DNA from: an uncultured Eubacteriales bacterium
GTDB lineage: Bacteria; Bacillota; Clostridia; Lachnospirales; Lachnospiraceae
DNA length: 46,573 nucleotides
NCBI GenBank assembly: GCA_900314565.1
Contig: OMVU01000014.1
Span: forward strand, 1-46,573
Reading direction: 5' to 3'
A program made the position numbers and the translations under genes. Shown piece by piece: positions 38,501 through 44,959 of the stretch (position 1 is the stretch's first letter; every line of letters begins with the position of its first letter). The notes below the pieces were generated by a model. That model ran no database searches. It was given only the letters and a program-made list of their open reading frames with translations, and had not been told where the DNA came from.

Positions 38501-41500
38501 AGAACGTTCTATAATTCTGAGACGAACAAGTTCAACAAAGCGGCAGAAGCTTCTTTAGGCACACCGGCAACAGATCGCGGAGCATTCGCGGAAGTCGTTC
38601 AGGGTGCATACGGAGACATAAAGCTTGCTGATATCAGAGTTTCTGTGGCAACAGCTGATTTCGATGCGACTTCCCTTGCATCTGTTTACGGATCCTTCGT
38701 CGATGTTGATGAGACGACGGATGTACATACTGCAGGTGAGTCTTACGCAGAAACAAAAATCAAGATGCCTCCGCTGAAAATCAGCCTTGGCCAGATCGGT
38801 GTAGCTATTTCCAACGCATACGCCAGCGGCAAGTTCCTTGCGGAAGTTGTCATGCAGCATGGTCAGAACCTGACGACGAAGGATCTCTTCACGGCAGTAT
38901 TCTACTCCGCGAAGTCCGACGCGCAGACAGTTCCGGCCGGCGGTGGACTCAACCTTTCGGTCAGCGGTCTTGATATCAGCTACAACCAGTCAAACGCTAA
39001 GACGGATGTAACCGGTGAGGCGGCTGTCAAGAGAGGCGTACATGTTACAAATGATGCAAAGGTATATGTCAATGGCAAGACGTCGTCTTACGCGGGTGTC
39101 GGTGCATATACTGTTAAGATTTCCGGCATTACTGTCAGCGGTACGAAAGTAAAATCCGAAAATTACGCGACGCAGAGAGCACATCTCGATACCGAAGGTG
39201 ATGTGACAAATGTTGACAATAATCTTACGATTAAGAGTGTTTACAATTATCTCGAAGACGATAATTCAAAAGGTGCGACAGCTAAGACCGGCTACAGCGA
39301 TGGTGGATTCAGTGTCAAACTCTCACTGGCTGAATTCACTGATACGGAAGCAACAGCGATCAGCAAAGTCAAAAATGACGCTTATATCTATGAGCGCGGT
39401 GCAGTAGTGGTCAAAAAGGATGCAACAATACTTGCAAATTCCAAGACCAAGGCTTACGGCGATGTCGTTGAAGGCTATAAAGCAGATTTGCTGTCTAACA
39501 CAGTAGTGAAAGTCACAGCTTATACACAGGATACTACGAAAGCATCTACCGGAGATTATCTCATGCTTCTTGTGACAGGAGCATTCAAGATGGAAGCTAA
39601 TTCCAATGCGGCAGGCAATGCATATTCGGTATCTGGAGGAGCCCTGGAGCTCGCCGGTAAGCTGAAAGGATTCGTATCAGCAGGCGTCGGTGATTACTAT
39701 CAGGAAACACCTGGTGTACATATCATGGATCGAGCTGTCTATGATGCGAAGGCTGACGAGGACAATCAGAAGGTAAGAGATCGATATGGTTATGAGCGGG
39801 CCGATACAGTAGTCGGAAAGCACAGCTATATCGAGGCATCCAAGGTCGATATCAACGTGACGAACAATGCAACGACAGATGCAAGTCTCAAGAAGGGATT
39901 TGAGATCAAGATCAAGGGCTCCAGCTATTGTGTCGTTCCGACATTAGTACATACATGGTCGGGAAATGATATCGAAGAAGGTGCAGTAATCGTTGTGACA
40001 ACGGAAAATGCTAACTTTACATCTATCGCTACCGCGAATGCGACGTCAAAGATTTCGAATTCGAGCTTAGGTGCTTCCTTCAAGGGTGACAGAAAGTATC
40101 CGTACAACTTTGTTGGACAGAAAGCATTTATTGAATTCAGCAAAGGATCCTTCGTAGTTGCAGAGAAAGATATCAATGCTACTGCAATGGCCAGCGCTAC
40201 GATCAACGCAGAATCTTCTACCACGATAAAAGATTTCTTTGGCGAAGGACATGCGTATGCTCTGAACATTATCGAGAGAAATATCGATATTGATCTGAGA
40301 GATCAGGCAAGACTCAGAACATATCTGGGTAATGTCAACCTCAAAGCAATAGCTGGTGAAGGCGATAATATTAAAGCCTACTCGATGGAACATAAGAATG
40401 AGCTGTCGTCTGGAGTAGGAACACGTGCTGATAACGTAATTATCAATCACGCGATCATTACGACAGGCAAGAATGCTGAGATTTATGCTCCGTTCGGACA
40501 GGCGAATCTGACGGCTGTGAATGGCGATCTGGATGGCGAAAACAATAAGGTGCTTGCACGTGCGTTCTCGAATATCGGATCCTTCTTATCAGGAGGAGAT
40601 ACATATTCGAATAACTATTACAAGACAGATATTCAGGTGATCATTGACCATACGAATATTATTGCAAGTGACGTGAATCTGAAGGCACTGGAAGGATATC
40701 TGGATCTTCATACAAAGACAGTTCCGGATTCACTGTCGGCATTCTGCTTCGGACTTGGAACATATGCTGACACGAGACTGGAGTTCACGAACAGGGTCTA
40801 TATCCTTAACGGCGCGAATATCAGGGCATACCAGAACTTCAGTGCAGTTGCAAGCGGCGAATCCGGCGATTACGGACACCAGAGCAGTATTCTTACAGAG
40901 ACTGACAACGAAGGTGGCTCCCTCGGCTGGACCAATGGTTATGCATCGCTTAAGGGCGGACAGCAAAACCAGTTCATCCTTGAGAACTCTATTATCTTCG
41001 CGAGAAAAGCAGCTATTAATACCAGCGACTTCGTGAAGGGCGATAAGTTCAAGCAGGGCAATGGCGGTAAGAGAAGAAAAGAGAATCAGTTCGATGAGAA
41101 TGCATCTACTGAAGGAAACGAGTGGGTGGAGAAGTCTCATGAGCTGCAGCTGCAAGAGTGCATTACTGATTCGAACCGTAAGCAGAAAGAGTATGATGCT
41201 GAGATGGCAAGGTATCGTAAAGAGCTGGAAGATGCGGAAAAGGCTACGCCCGGTACGTATACGAAGGAGAAAATCGACGAGCTTTGCGTCCAGCATGGTC
41301 TGAAGATCGCAGAGGACCTTCTTAAGCAGGAGAAAGCCGAAGAGATCCAGAAGAGTAAGGATGATCCTAAGTACAATGCTAATCAGTATTACTATACTGA
41401 GCAGGCAATTGTGCCGGGATCGGAGGCTCCTATCGAGAGTGGTAATAAGAGTGAGATTCTTTTGGTTGGCGAACCGCCCAAGACAGCTATCTACATCGGC

Positions 41501-42598
41501 TCGATTGCGGGTGTTGTGGTCATGACTTATAAGGATAAGGAAGGAAAGACACACGTCAAGAGCAATGGTCTTGAAAAGGATCTTACATTCACAGAGTCCG
41601 GTGATTATGTAACATCAGATTATCCGGTTTATGACGATACAAGTGGTACGTTATATGCGAGTGAGCGGAACCGTCTGGATAAGAACCTCAAGGATAAGAA
41701 TAACAGGCTGGCACAGGCGATCAACAATGTAACAAAATCGTTCAACACCATGTCTGACATTACTTTCCTTGACAGAACTGGAAAGGTGCTTCGTCTGCGT
41801 ACTCCAATATACTTCTTTGAAGTGTACGATTATGACATTCAGTATTCATCTTGGTCAGGTGATTCACCAAAATGGAAGAAGGATACTGATGTGAAGTATC
41901 TGAATAAGAATGAATTCTATGCAGTTCCAGTAGCGGGATTAATCTTTGAAATCAATGCACCTGGTGGCGGTGTATCGCCTTCAGTAACTGCTGTTGCTGA
42001 AAATCGAGCTTTGGTCAGTTATTCCGGTGAACATCTGGACGTATTCAGGGCATATATTGATTCCTCAAGCGGAGCGGATGCATGGAAGACGGAGGTTACG
42101 CGGTATCGCGATAACAAGTCTACAACACCGTCCAATCAGGCTCAGAATCTGGGCGTGGCCAGTGCAGGCTCTTATTACGCAGTCACGGGCAACAGAATGA
42201 ATGAGGACACGATTCGTGAAATCATAGAGAACGTTCGGGTGAATAACAACGACATGCCAAATGATTCGGGAAGACTGAATCAGACAACACCTAATAGCAA
42301 TCCGCCTGTCAGCAGCCAGTCCGGAAACAACGGTAGCAGTACGGCACCGTCGAACGGCTCGTCCGGAAATACTTCTGGCAGCGGCTCCGGAAACGGAACG
42401 AAACCGGGGCAGGATGGTATCAAGGGTAACGGCGATAGCAGTGGAGATGTAGACAAGGATGATGATGCCGGACAGACAGCAACGGCATCTGCGGCAGCTC
42501 CGAACTATCTGGTATTTGGCCTGATAGCAGCGGCGGTAGCAGCAGGATTCTTCTTCATTATCCTTCTTAAGAGACGTAAGGAAGAAGATGAACAGTAA
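26525..42598 (+). CDS. Giant secreted repeat adhesin (5357 residues)
   Basis: A Sec signal peptide (residues 1-32, basic start, cleavage after VFA) is followed by a Ser/Gly/Asp-rich linker (about 40-160), a beta-rich domain with RTX-like pieces (AGDGADDIAL, RGDAGDDTYTID, about 350-390), and two InlB-B/Flg_new-like repeats (about 900-990 and 1035-1125). Roughly 2900 residues of tandem beta-type units follow, each with an (A/V)(A/G)xGGxxxV core, such as SGAETAAVAGG and GAGTAAVGGS, resembling the LktA-type filamentous adhesins of Fusobacterium. A non-repetitive region, a charged coiled-coil-like stretch (about 4860-4950), a Ser/Gly/Asn linker and one C-terminal helix with the basic tail KRRKEEDEQ complete it. 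No LPxTG precedes the helix. Adhesion or biofilm is inferred, not shown. The reading frame is intact over 16 kb. Confidence 0.9.
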   Translation: MAKKKNKRLKVLMAGLIFCLVLNGAMAAAVFASEQDPAVEETAIEESLTGSTEEEGSNSENGNNAGAENAQGSENGSQDDQSGSGGSTGDTETTPSGSGSSDGNSSGQNSGDSGSGSSGSGSDSSGSGQNSGDSGSGSSESGSGSNTSESNAGSPATTTDVSDPENVAEGSASYVENISGGSNSVSEAVKKTNSATPITADESVVTKASESAEVKNAIQLAVDEALKAATSSTDQLTVTVEDGTYDGDITIKKGDGQTLKDDLTLYILASGSYTAAEEGKTITKETITAGAAGGAKVGGNINIDGINVVLAGLYYSLDSKINVKNSKTSVYGTEKADTIHVTLDEGGTIDNVRAGDGADDIALSGKTKTGGTVATLRGDAGDDTYTIDLIETVKEETTTTTTTSENGEGSSGNNETQTPETTPATATVQISDSDKVGTLELTGKLKDENSLTATESNPPTGKRVETTAVESEGTTTKIIAIGISNFTDSLENKKTVEISTLASTYNQELQNCTNYVFKGKVENTTLTKTDGANYYTNFIVKDDGTLTIGNLDAGNANLKLEAEKVVVNGKVKAKTVKIKASDTSDVLIDKELPIEIAGVKKIEAGSAFNFNTATVDVKKGGSITAEKVSIEAETKATIKPEKMLEKYNLNFLAFKSLTSKISIAGLIETTLGNITALAKAALTADEVDNADTAFNARIVLPDAIVEVLDGGVLKAAMDVSLKAVSTVDLFTKAGSTEKLAAAVAIGFVNNDAHVTNKGSIKAGGDVNLDAKASVKATTKAERGSKQSKDTTHGAYIAAGIIIQDASASVEGKGEIIAVGKVNLNSESVENVKTLATSEAAKSAEEGKNENKDTDAENTEKTLKNTKDAAKKGAQENGAGDDKQKKLDELGNKISSGEGKKITAKSTEGVAITADSTAKAGTTVNVTVKAKEGYKVSGATYSYYEPGSATKTTKNLDKVKDGVSGSTGYTFKMPDADVTIEATYTKKNTNDAPYEDDISDLFNDDKEDGPENLGPGRLANEGTEGAGETDTTDGNGQYTITSFTQKDNDKDVGSVFSENGKANENDTVVIKVNPASEYELKDGTLKYTYTADGTEKTETVEKTNDTYSFKMPAADVKLSAEFQKKDGSGSSSETKSSNNMYGAITFTFAGNWNLVYVDTTGVLFANKGLSLDAKANSKVLTLADASKVTEAATEASKSDTEKKEEKKNEQSGNTPGGNEGGNTEGGNSGSNEEKKSEKLNLGAAISLGVTKVVNKAYIKSGQIYATGLEIKATTGSAGTPMTSVVKAFAGNAKAATAIGGSVAVQVVTDKTSAFIAKGATVNLQTDSPLSVKAEGFDKVITVADGASAGKGEKVGIGAGLAVAVNGQDVYSGIEDGTEIKSYKKLVEADASKGVTLEDIEKAISEKIELTAPTLSAVDVTADHTGDDRLYATSGAEGKTGIAGTLVVLYSGISTKAYIGEAKAAGELLTASGDINVKANNKQTREMAADATAGASSTGIGANLLITIENDSSRAYTKRSLKAKNINVKSNSQVKTKSRSRSSAKGAKADKTKGSASEGDGSDGASDKKADQAANGASNLAGNGTSNVNSGEGKSLTAGRQKAKTSEGSVQIAAALTVNVQKNVSEAKILGGETVTTIDDLNVIAEGKMDIDVLASGAATNSTTGIGVAAAAAAATYENVASVAGKIVSAKNLTVKAGFNSAAEDATKTDLLNTMKTEAIAGAGAKNVGIAGAVAIGVVNGTDKAIVTSDNESITAAGKLVVEAIGGHKEETTASAKATKEGSADKNKETTDSAETKKESGNIGIGATFALDVVNTDTTAEVNSATAKGVSVLINAVDSDFRETTSASGTDPVTVKKEGEGQNINGTAVDATVALGVIDNVVEAKVGNNTAVYATGEAQVDSDKAVTDRKLDDNAEIADADIFVKATTISKADTKASGFATADNSAIGAAVAINIASSEANVKMNGRLYANGNVLVKAYSYDEDDSMALATAIGADMQRFLTKFQSGESDKKEENSGNNNSGNNNSGNNNSEDSQKTKPSNQNNETATNINNALNKNKKAEGENAENGKSLSQNALGTQDAKAEGTENSTVQNSQTKANDAAKNNSSQVNNEGKNNDGAKGAKLRVAAAIALNITSHKANTVVTGLISESNKNTVVEAINHSNGTTKGSAATATMADGGKDSYNISLAVGLSVNHNKSLVTVGENKEAAHVESSGNIIVKAEQTQNMDGAYKGLLTVQSVAGTSAGGSNFAMAGAVSILYAATDTEVTVGDNSFIITKTGGNVSIFSTDKSKYAVRAAGVEAGRSTKAGIGAAFDNVYADDVVRTTIGNKVTISGNDVSIYAEKAKVDWSDYKSTFEFSHYIKFTKDKEKDESALIHINYNSKSSEKKDENNSGNNNNNNSDNNKPENKTIEVHKNLKDTENILAKLDDLNFLSSTNYYLEAISGAIATSGDSAVFAVAGSIALLFENVKVETILGEEVTINAANNVRIEASSDVTARELVGGVSYDSSATATIGATVGVISTNNVIRTEVGDSDKIEAGGTYKQTSSEMNDSLMVTFAGTHADKVSVAGTIAIGDNDDDIYAGVKDNANITSKGETEIKAHLENNVLEIVATLAESDKVAVGGVINYMGSTSKTAVEAGTSAHIESTEDAVKLTAETDENLISIIAAASAAMDTAQVAAVLNVLTSDSKTYVNTGASEFKAAKDVIIKADTDSDIVTVDITAGYGKKVAVDGLLSVNVLNRKVAALVGENTTIDAGENAKILSSLKENVVMVLVAVAGSQMIGVSGLIPIIVTKNIVRTVIGNADVDDALTNDGDIKNASNAATVKAEGSIYADSTIDSDSVFVQVSFAFGKTVGVGATISTVVQQNIADTIVNNWAVLKAMAKLPAIAVNKPGTDSEGKERKDDKTGIILYANTRADVTMVSLSGAGGKTAAIGGTINTLIVNNTVRTHVRENSTLESGVELDEWADEGSYAVEERGSGNIDVEADSYSDIVDVVGGLTGAQTAAIGATVAYLGLNTKVETLTNAKYMLTNGKIDVKALIEDHPFLFNVAGSGAETAAVAGGAAVINVDNFTKAEVRQVLRADKEITIFAQATEDIINVGLSASGAETAAVAATGVVINLYDETFARIYDGADIRSGKEVNLNAITNATLDGFAIGAEGAGTAAVGGSLEVIVSGGSTKAVVGAFATIRGVNTTAEEDDRTGPVVISAIENIKALAVVVTVGGAGTAAVEISALVAVVNSTVSAVVEDHVKILSNTDVTVQADGRRSFEGFVFSIAGSGTASISANLAVVVVGAKLNDDAYKAIYQKNEDGSSGVDPVKTSSYIERNAEFKPMSGKPAAAKSTTSRQKELSATMTTDGESAMKITGADNPEGNYGSYGQNSTKASDGKSVNAEPTDEQAGKASEIIGKSTTQNAENLKNVVSAIIGAAVIDATGNINVRAVEVQSSLLISGAIAGGATAGIGASISVEILNSDVLADVTEYASLTAGKDVNVVAYSGTINPDDKKKFTYQNLNFNDSYTSENIMNKVKDKDNSASGYKNDELGIYVIGVVVGGGGTVGLSASISYVGVSTDVRALLQGTVNSAENVNVHAKYSYDSLHNILIGAAGGLAGGISATVALTFFDGNAEAGITKTAKVHNVTKEVYVHADGVAGMKPIGVAVSIGKIAAAISVAVSVNRSTVQAYVGMGALINTPEANLKVTSDVISNAKPVIAAATVGLASASITVMVGLNEAKNLAYIGRTPKVDGAEITAVDGANGRGINTITAKNVEVKANAEATSDLQSYTFAVTGIGLNGAVTVANSKVVNTAYVADTNITTGDLTITTYLNNKLTVYSLGAAVSGVNFGVQVAVGRIKSINLAHLDTTGVKVNVTNVNVKAGDADDKNRTNANVDVKIEVAVNIGGLELGVNVAYAKNDLTNIAEIIGAKTRTAEPALLASNDINVFAGANSFVKAVTAKGLEVTAGSISVSISSAYQTATQRAQVYYGTLKTKNLNVRTFYNSETNKFNKAAEASLGTPATDRGAFAEVVQGAYGDIKLADIRVSVATADFDATSLASVYGSFVDVDETTDVHTAGESYAETKIKMPPLKISLGQIGVAISNAYASGKFLAEVVMQHGQNLTTKDLFTAVFYSAKSDAQTVPAGGGLNLSVSGLDISYNQSNAKTDVTGEAAVKRGVHVTNDAKVYVNGKTSSYAGVGAYTVKISGITVSGTKVKSENYATQRAHLDTEGDVTNVDNNLTIKSVYNYLEDDNSKGATAKTGYSDGGFSVKLSLAEFTDTEATAISKVKNDAYIYERGAVVVKKDATILANSKTKAYGDVVEGYKADLLSNTVVKVTAYTQDTTKASTGDYLMLLVTGAFKMEANSNAAGNAYSVSGGALELAGKLKGFVSAGVGDYYQETPGVHIMDRAVYDAKADEDNQKVRDRYGYERADTVVGKHSYIEASKVDINVTNNATTDASLKKGFEIKIKGSSYCVVPTLVHTWSGNDIEEGAVIVVTTENANFTSIATANATSKISNSSLGASFKGDRKYPYNFVGQKAFIEFSKGSFVVAEKDINATAMASATINAESSTTIKDFFGEGHAYALNIIERNIDIDLRDQARLRTYLGNVNLKAIAGEGDNIKAYSMEHKNELSSGVGTRADNVIINHAIITTGKNAEIYAPFGQANLTAVNGDLDGENNKVLARAFSNIGSFLSGGDTYSNNYYKTDIQVIIDHTNIIASDVNLKALEGYLDLHTKTVPDSLSAFCFGLGTYADTRLEFTNRVYILNGANIRAYQNFSAVASGESGDYGHQSSILTETDNEGGSLGWTNGYASLKGGQQNQFILENSIIFARKAAINTSDFVKGDKFKQGNGGKRRKENQFDENASTEGNEWVEKSHELQLQECITDSNRKQKEYDAEMARYRKELEDAEKATPGTYTKEKIDELCVQHGLKIAEDLLKQEKAEEIQKSKDDPKYNANQYYYTEQAIVPGSEAPIESGNKSEILLVGEPPKTAIYIGSIAGVVVMTYKDKEGKTHVKSNGLEKDLTFTESGDYVTSDYPVYDDTSGTLYASERNRLDKNLKDKNNRLAQAINNVTKSFNTMSDITFLDRTGKVLRLRTPIYFFEVYDYDIQYSSWSGDSPKWKKDTDVKYLNKNEFYAVPVAGLIFEINAPGGGVSPSVTAVAENRALVSYSGEHLDVFRAYIDSSSGADAWKTEVTRYRDNKSTTPSNQAQNLGVASAGSYYAVTGNRMNEDTIREIIENVRVNNNDMPNDSGRLNQTTPNSNPPVSSQSGNNGSSTAPSNGSSGNTSGSGSGNGTKPGQDGIKGNGDSSGDVDKDDDAGQTATASAAAPNYLVFGLIAAAVAAGFFFIILLKRRKEEDEQ
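29220..29900 (+). repeat. Two InlB-B/Flg_new-like repeats within the giant protein
   Basis: Two copies of about 85-90 residues both contain a V(N/I)xTVxVK-type strand, a GYKVSGATYSYY / EYELKDGTLKYTY strand, and end with the hallmark YTFKMPDADVTIEATY / YSFKMPAADVKLSAEF. They are separated by an acidic spacer. The domain is a small beta-grasp-like fold common in cell-surface proteins of Gram-positive bacteria. Confidence 0.75.
32560..32880 (+). repeat. Asn/Ser/Lys-rich spacer with a codon-level NNSG repeat
   Basis: A stretch of about 105 residues interrupts the adhesin units. It starts with three to four repeats of the 5-residue unit NNSGN (15-bp units AATTCCGGAAACAAC-like at 32566-32612) and continues as a disordered Asn/Lys/Glu region. 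A second short Asn run lies near 33690-33740. They look like flexible hinges between folded blocks. Confidence 0.7.
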
Positions 42599-42608
42599 TT
42601 CTCAGACA

Positions 42609-42650
42609 AGAACGAGTGAGCAGTTTTCGGACTGCTCACCGTTCCGATTT
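42609..42650 (+). terminator. Hairpin after the giant gene
   Basis: GTGAGCAGT (42616-42624) pairs with ACTGCTCAC (42631-42639) and is extended by GAACG/CGTTC outside. It is followed by CGATTTT. It lies right after the stop codon of the giant gene. Confidence 0.6.
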
Positions 42651-42666
42651 TGAAATTAAGAAGAGG

Positions 42667-42696
42667 TTGGGGAGAGTCATCTTCCCCTTCCTTTTT
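42667..42696 (+). terminator. Second terminator after the giant gene
   Basis: GGGGA and TCCCC pair around GAGTCATCT and are followed by TTCCTTTTTC. With the hairpin just upstream it insulates the radical SAM gene from read-through of the giant gene. Confidence 0.6.
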
Positions 42697-42770
42697 CAAT
42701 TTATTAGAACAGGCGAATTTTTGTGTGAACTGGAATTAATTATAGCATTTATTGAAGGTGGAACAGAAGA

Positions 42771-44090
42771 TTGGAGCAATTGTTAAAACCGGACTCGATT
42801 GTGATGGGGATGCTCGGAAAGCAGAATGTCGGAGAAAAGGATTATCGCCCATTGACATATGTGTTGTCGGCAGAAGAGGCTAATAAAAAATTATATTACA
42901 ATTTGTTGACACACGAAATAATTTCGATAGATCTTTATGAACTGGAATCGTCAGAAATTAGAAAATATTTGATCGAAAACTGGTACTTGGTTCCAGAAGA
43001 ACAAGATGATCAGCAGTTGGTAGATGAGTGCAGAGCGGTTCTGACATTGATGGATAGCGGGCCCAAAAAGATCCATGTCTTCTATATTTTTACTACACTG
43101 GACTGCAATGCCAGATGCTTTTATTGTTTTGAAAAGCGAATGCCAGGTTCAAACATGACAATGGAGACTGCATCCCAAGTAATTGAGTATATAAAGGAGC
43201 AGGCGGATGGGGAACCTGTTAAGATTGTATGGTTTGGAGGTGAACCGCTTTTTAATTATCCCATTATTGATTTTATATCAGACGGAATACGAGAAAAAGG
43301 ATTGCAGTACGAAGCGATTTTAATTTCGAACGGGTTGCTCTTTGACAGTGATCTTATAGGGAAGGCTAAAAATCTTTGGAATGTAAAAACTGTTCAGATC
43401 ACGTTAGACGGTACAAGAAAAGTCTATAAAAGAGTCAAAGCATATGTGACGGATGTCGGGGATCCGTTTGAGAGGGTGATGCAAAATATAAAAAGCCTCC
43501 TTAAGGCGGAAATAAGAGTAAAAATCAGATTAAATATCGGATTGTATAATTGTAGCGATATGCGGGGGTTAGTAGACTATCTTTGTGAAGAGTTTAAAAA
43601 TCAGGAGAATCTTAATGTTTACGTAAATCCATTATTTGAGTTAATTGAATATACAGTAAATGAGAGAGAATATATGTATGACCTTCAGGATGAGATGGTC
43701 AGTAAGCTGAATCAGGTTTTTGGAAGAAACCAGAAAAAGGAGTTTCCTGATACAATTGCAAACGGCTCATGTATGGCTAGCGGGCGGGAAGCGGTGTCTA
43801 TTCTGCCAGATGGGAAAGTAGGTATTTGTCCGAATATTACCAATGATGGTTTGCTGGGAGATATTTATACGAAAAAGGTAGATGATAAAGTACAAGAGGA
43901 GTTTGGGCGGCGTTTTTACTGGGAAGATAAATGCAGAAATTGTCCTATCTATCCAGACTGTTATATAACTAACGGCTGCCCGAATAAGGATAGTGTAGAA
44001 GGATGTGATCCCATCAAAATACAAAGGCAGATTAAACAGATCCAGGAAAAAATGAAGATGAGATGTAGAAAGATCGTAATCGGGGATTAA
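42771..44090 (+). CDS. Radical SAM/SPASM peptide maturase
   Basis: A 439-residue radical SAM enzyme. C112, C116 and C119 (DCNARCFYC) bind the catalytic iron-sulfur cluster, FGGEPLF (155-161) binds S-adenosylmethionine, and the C-terminal SPASM domain (about 340-425) has the cysteines GSC, GIC, CRNC, DC, NGC and EGC for two further clusters. The first 100 residues resemble the leader-binding N-terminal part of RiPP maturases. Such enzymes make thioether, carbon-carbon or epimer changes in peptides. The start is a TTG with GAAGGTGG upstream. A PqqD-like protein and a small peptide gene follow, so the substrate is most likely that peptide. The DNA here is visibly more AT-rich than the giant gene. 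Confidence 0.88.
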   Translation: MEQLLKPDSIVMGMLGKQNVGEKDYRPLTYVLSAEEANKKLYYNLLTHEIISIDLYELESSEIRKYLIENWYLVPEEQDDQQLVDECRAVLTLMDSGPKKIHVFYIFTTLDCNARCFYCFEKRMPGSNMTMETASQVIEYIKEQADGEPVKIVWFGGEPLFNYPIIDFISDGIREKGLQYEAILISNGLLFDSDLIGKAKNLWNVKTVQITLDGTRKVYKRVKAYVTDVGDPFERVMQNIKSLLKAEIRVKIRLNIGLYNCSDMRGLVDYLCEEFKNQENLNVYVNPLFELIEYTVNEREYMYDLQDEMVSKLNQVFGRNQKKEFPDTIANGSCMASGREAVSILPDGKVGICPNITNDGLLGDIYTKKVDDKVQEEFGRRFYWEDKCRNCPIYPDCYITNGCPNKDSVEGCDPIKIQRQIKQIQEKMKMRCRKIVIGD

Positions 44091-44133
44091 ACAAGATAGT
44101 CTCATATAAGAAGAAAGGCTAAGGGACAGCCAG

Positions 44134-44442
44134 GTGAAATTGAGATACAAATTTGCGACGCAGAAGGTTGGGTCTGGTATTGTTGCAGTGGCAATAGAAG
44201 AGGATGCTCTAAAATACAGTGATATATTGAGAATGAATTCTGCAGGTGCATATATTCTGGAGCAGTTGCAGAATGACATTTCCTATAATGAACTGACAGT
44301 ACGTATGCTTCAAAAGTATGATGCGAAGAAAGAAACGGTTGAGAAAATTCTTATAGATTTTCTGGGCGTGCTATCGGAAAAAGAGCTTTTGTTGGATAAT
44401 AACGGGACCCTTGTTAAAGAGTGTGACATACGAAGGGCTTAA
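44134..44442 (+). CDS. PqqD-type RiPP recognition protein
   Basis: A 102-residue protein of the PqqD family, which folds as a winged helix and binds precursor leader peptides for the modifying enzymes. The pattern ILRMNSAGAYILEQL, then YNELTVRMLQKYDA and VEKILIDFLGVLSEKELL follows the family. The start is GTG with AAGGGAC six bases upstream. It lies 43 bases after the radical SAM gene and is likely on the same transcript. It could also serve the HPr-kinase-like enzyme encoded further down. Confidence 0.85.
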   Translation: MKLRYKFATQKVGSGIVAVAIEEDALKYSDILRMNSAGAYILEQLQNDISYNELTVRMLQKYDAKKETVEKILIDFLGVLSEKELLLDNNGTLVKECDIRRA

Positions 44443-44521
44443 CTTCTTACTTTGTTATAAAAAAGCTTGTATAATAAAGTGTGATTATTAAAGAATTAAG
44501 ATTTATTTTCCTGCTAAATAT

Positions 44522-44529
44522 GATATACT
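44522..44529 (+). promoter_or_regulatory. Promoter of the precursor peptide gene
   Basis: TGA-TATACT is an extended -10 element in an AT-rich gap between the PqqD-like gene and the precursor. Transcription would start about 32 bases before the ATG, and AAGGAG lies between. A separate promoter would allow much more precursor than enzyme, as is usual in RiPP loci. Confidence 0.45.
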
Positions 44530-44567
44530 GAAAAAAAGATAGTTATGTATTTATAAAGGAGTATAAA

Positions 44568-44735
44568 ATGGAAAATCTTGAAAAGTTGGAGATTCCAACA
44601 ATAGAGTTTACAAAGGTCACCCTTTTGAATGGGAATAGTTCTAATGGTTGTACTGGTGCGAATCAGACTCATACGACAACTGGTTCAAACGGTGTTTTAT
44701 GTGAAAACAATACTTGTACAACTCACTTTCAATAA
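44568..44735 (+). CDS. RiPP precursor peptide (55 residues)
   Basis: A short gene with AAGGAG seven bases before its ATG. The N-terminal half (MENLEKLEIPTIEFTKVTLL) is charged and helical, like a leader. The C-terminal half is composed almost only of Asn, Thr, Ser, Gly and Cys, with three cysteines (NGCTG, LCENN, NTCTT) and many threonines, and ends THFQ. There is no membrane helix or GG cleavage site visible; the cut could lie near LLNG. It sits between the PqqD-like gene and the kinase-like gene and is the natural substrate of the radical SAM enzyme. Thioether bridges from Cys and phosphorylation of Ser/Thr are inferences. A degenerate copy of its core follows directly. Confidence 0.75.
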   Translation: MENLEKLEIPTIEFTKVTLLNGNSSNGCTGANQTHTTTGSNGVLCENNTCTTHFQ

Positions 44736-44817
44736 TTCTGATGATTGTATTGGTGAGAATCAGACTCACACGCCAACAGGTACTAACAGTGTTTTATGAG
44801 AAAACGATTATGGTTAA
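44731..44817 (+). pseudogene. Degenerate second copy of the precursor core
   Basis: Directly after the precursor stop, and in the +1 frame, the DNA repeats the core: NNSDDCIGENQTHTPTGTNSVL against NSSNGCTGANQTHTTTGSNGVL. The next codon, Cys (TGT) in the first copy, is TGA here (44797-44799), and the frame ends five codons later. It has no start codon or ribosome site of its own in frame apart from an unconvincing GTG at 44701. It is best read as a decayed tandem duplication of the core. Confidence 0.65.
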
Positions 44818-44904
44818 GTCAGAGTAAATCATAAAGAAGTATGTCGAAATACAGTAGTTAATTATGCAAAACATTGTAAGGAATCGATGAGTTGACACAC
44901 ATTG

Positions 44905-44951
44905 AAGGTGTAAAGGCCTGTAGAGTATGCAGGTTCTTACACCTTCTCTTT
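44905..44951 (+). terminator. Terminator after the precursor region
   Basis: AAGGTGTAA (44905-44913) pairs with TTACACCTT (44937-44945), with an inner CCTG/CAGG stem, followed by CTCTTT. It separates the precursor from the kinase-like gene. Confidence 0.75.
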
Positions 44952-44959
44952 AGTAATAC

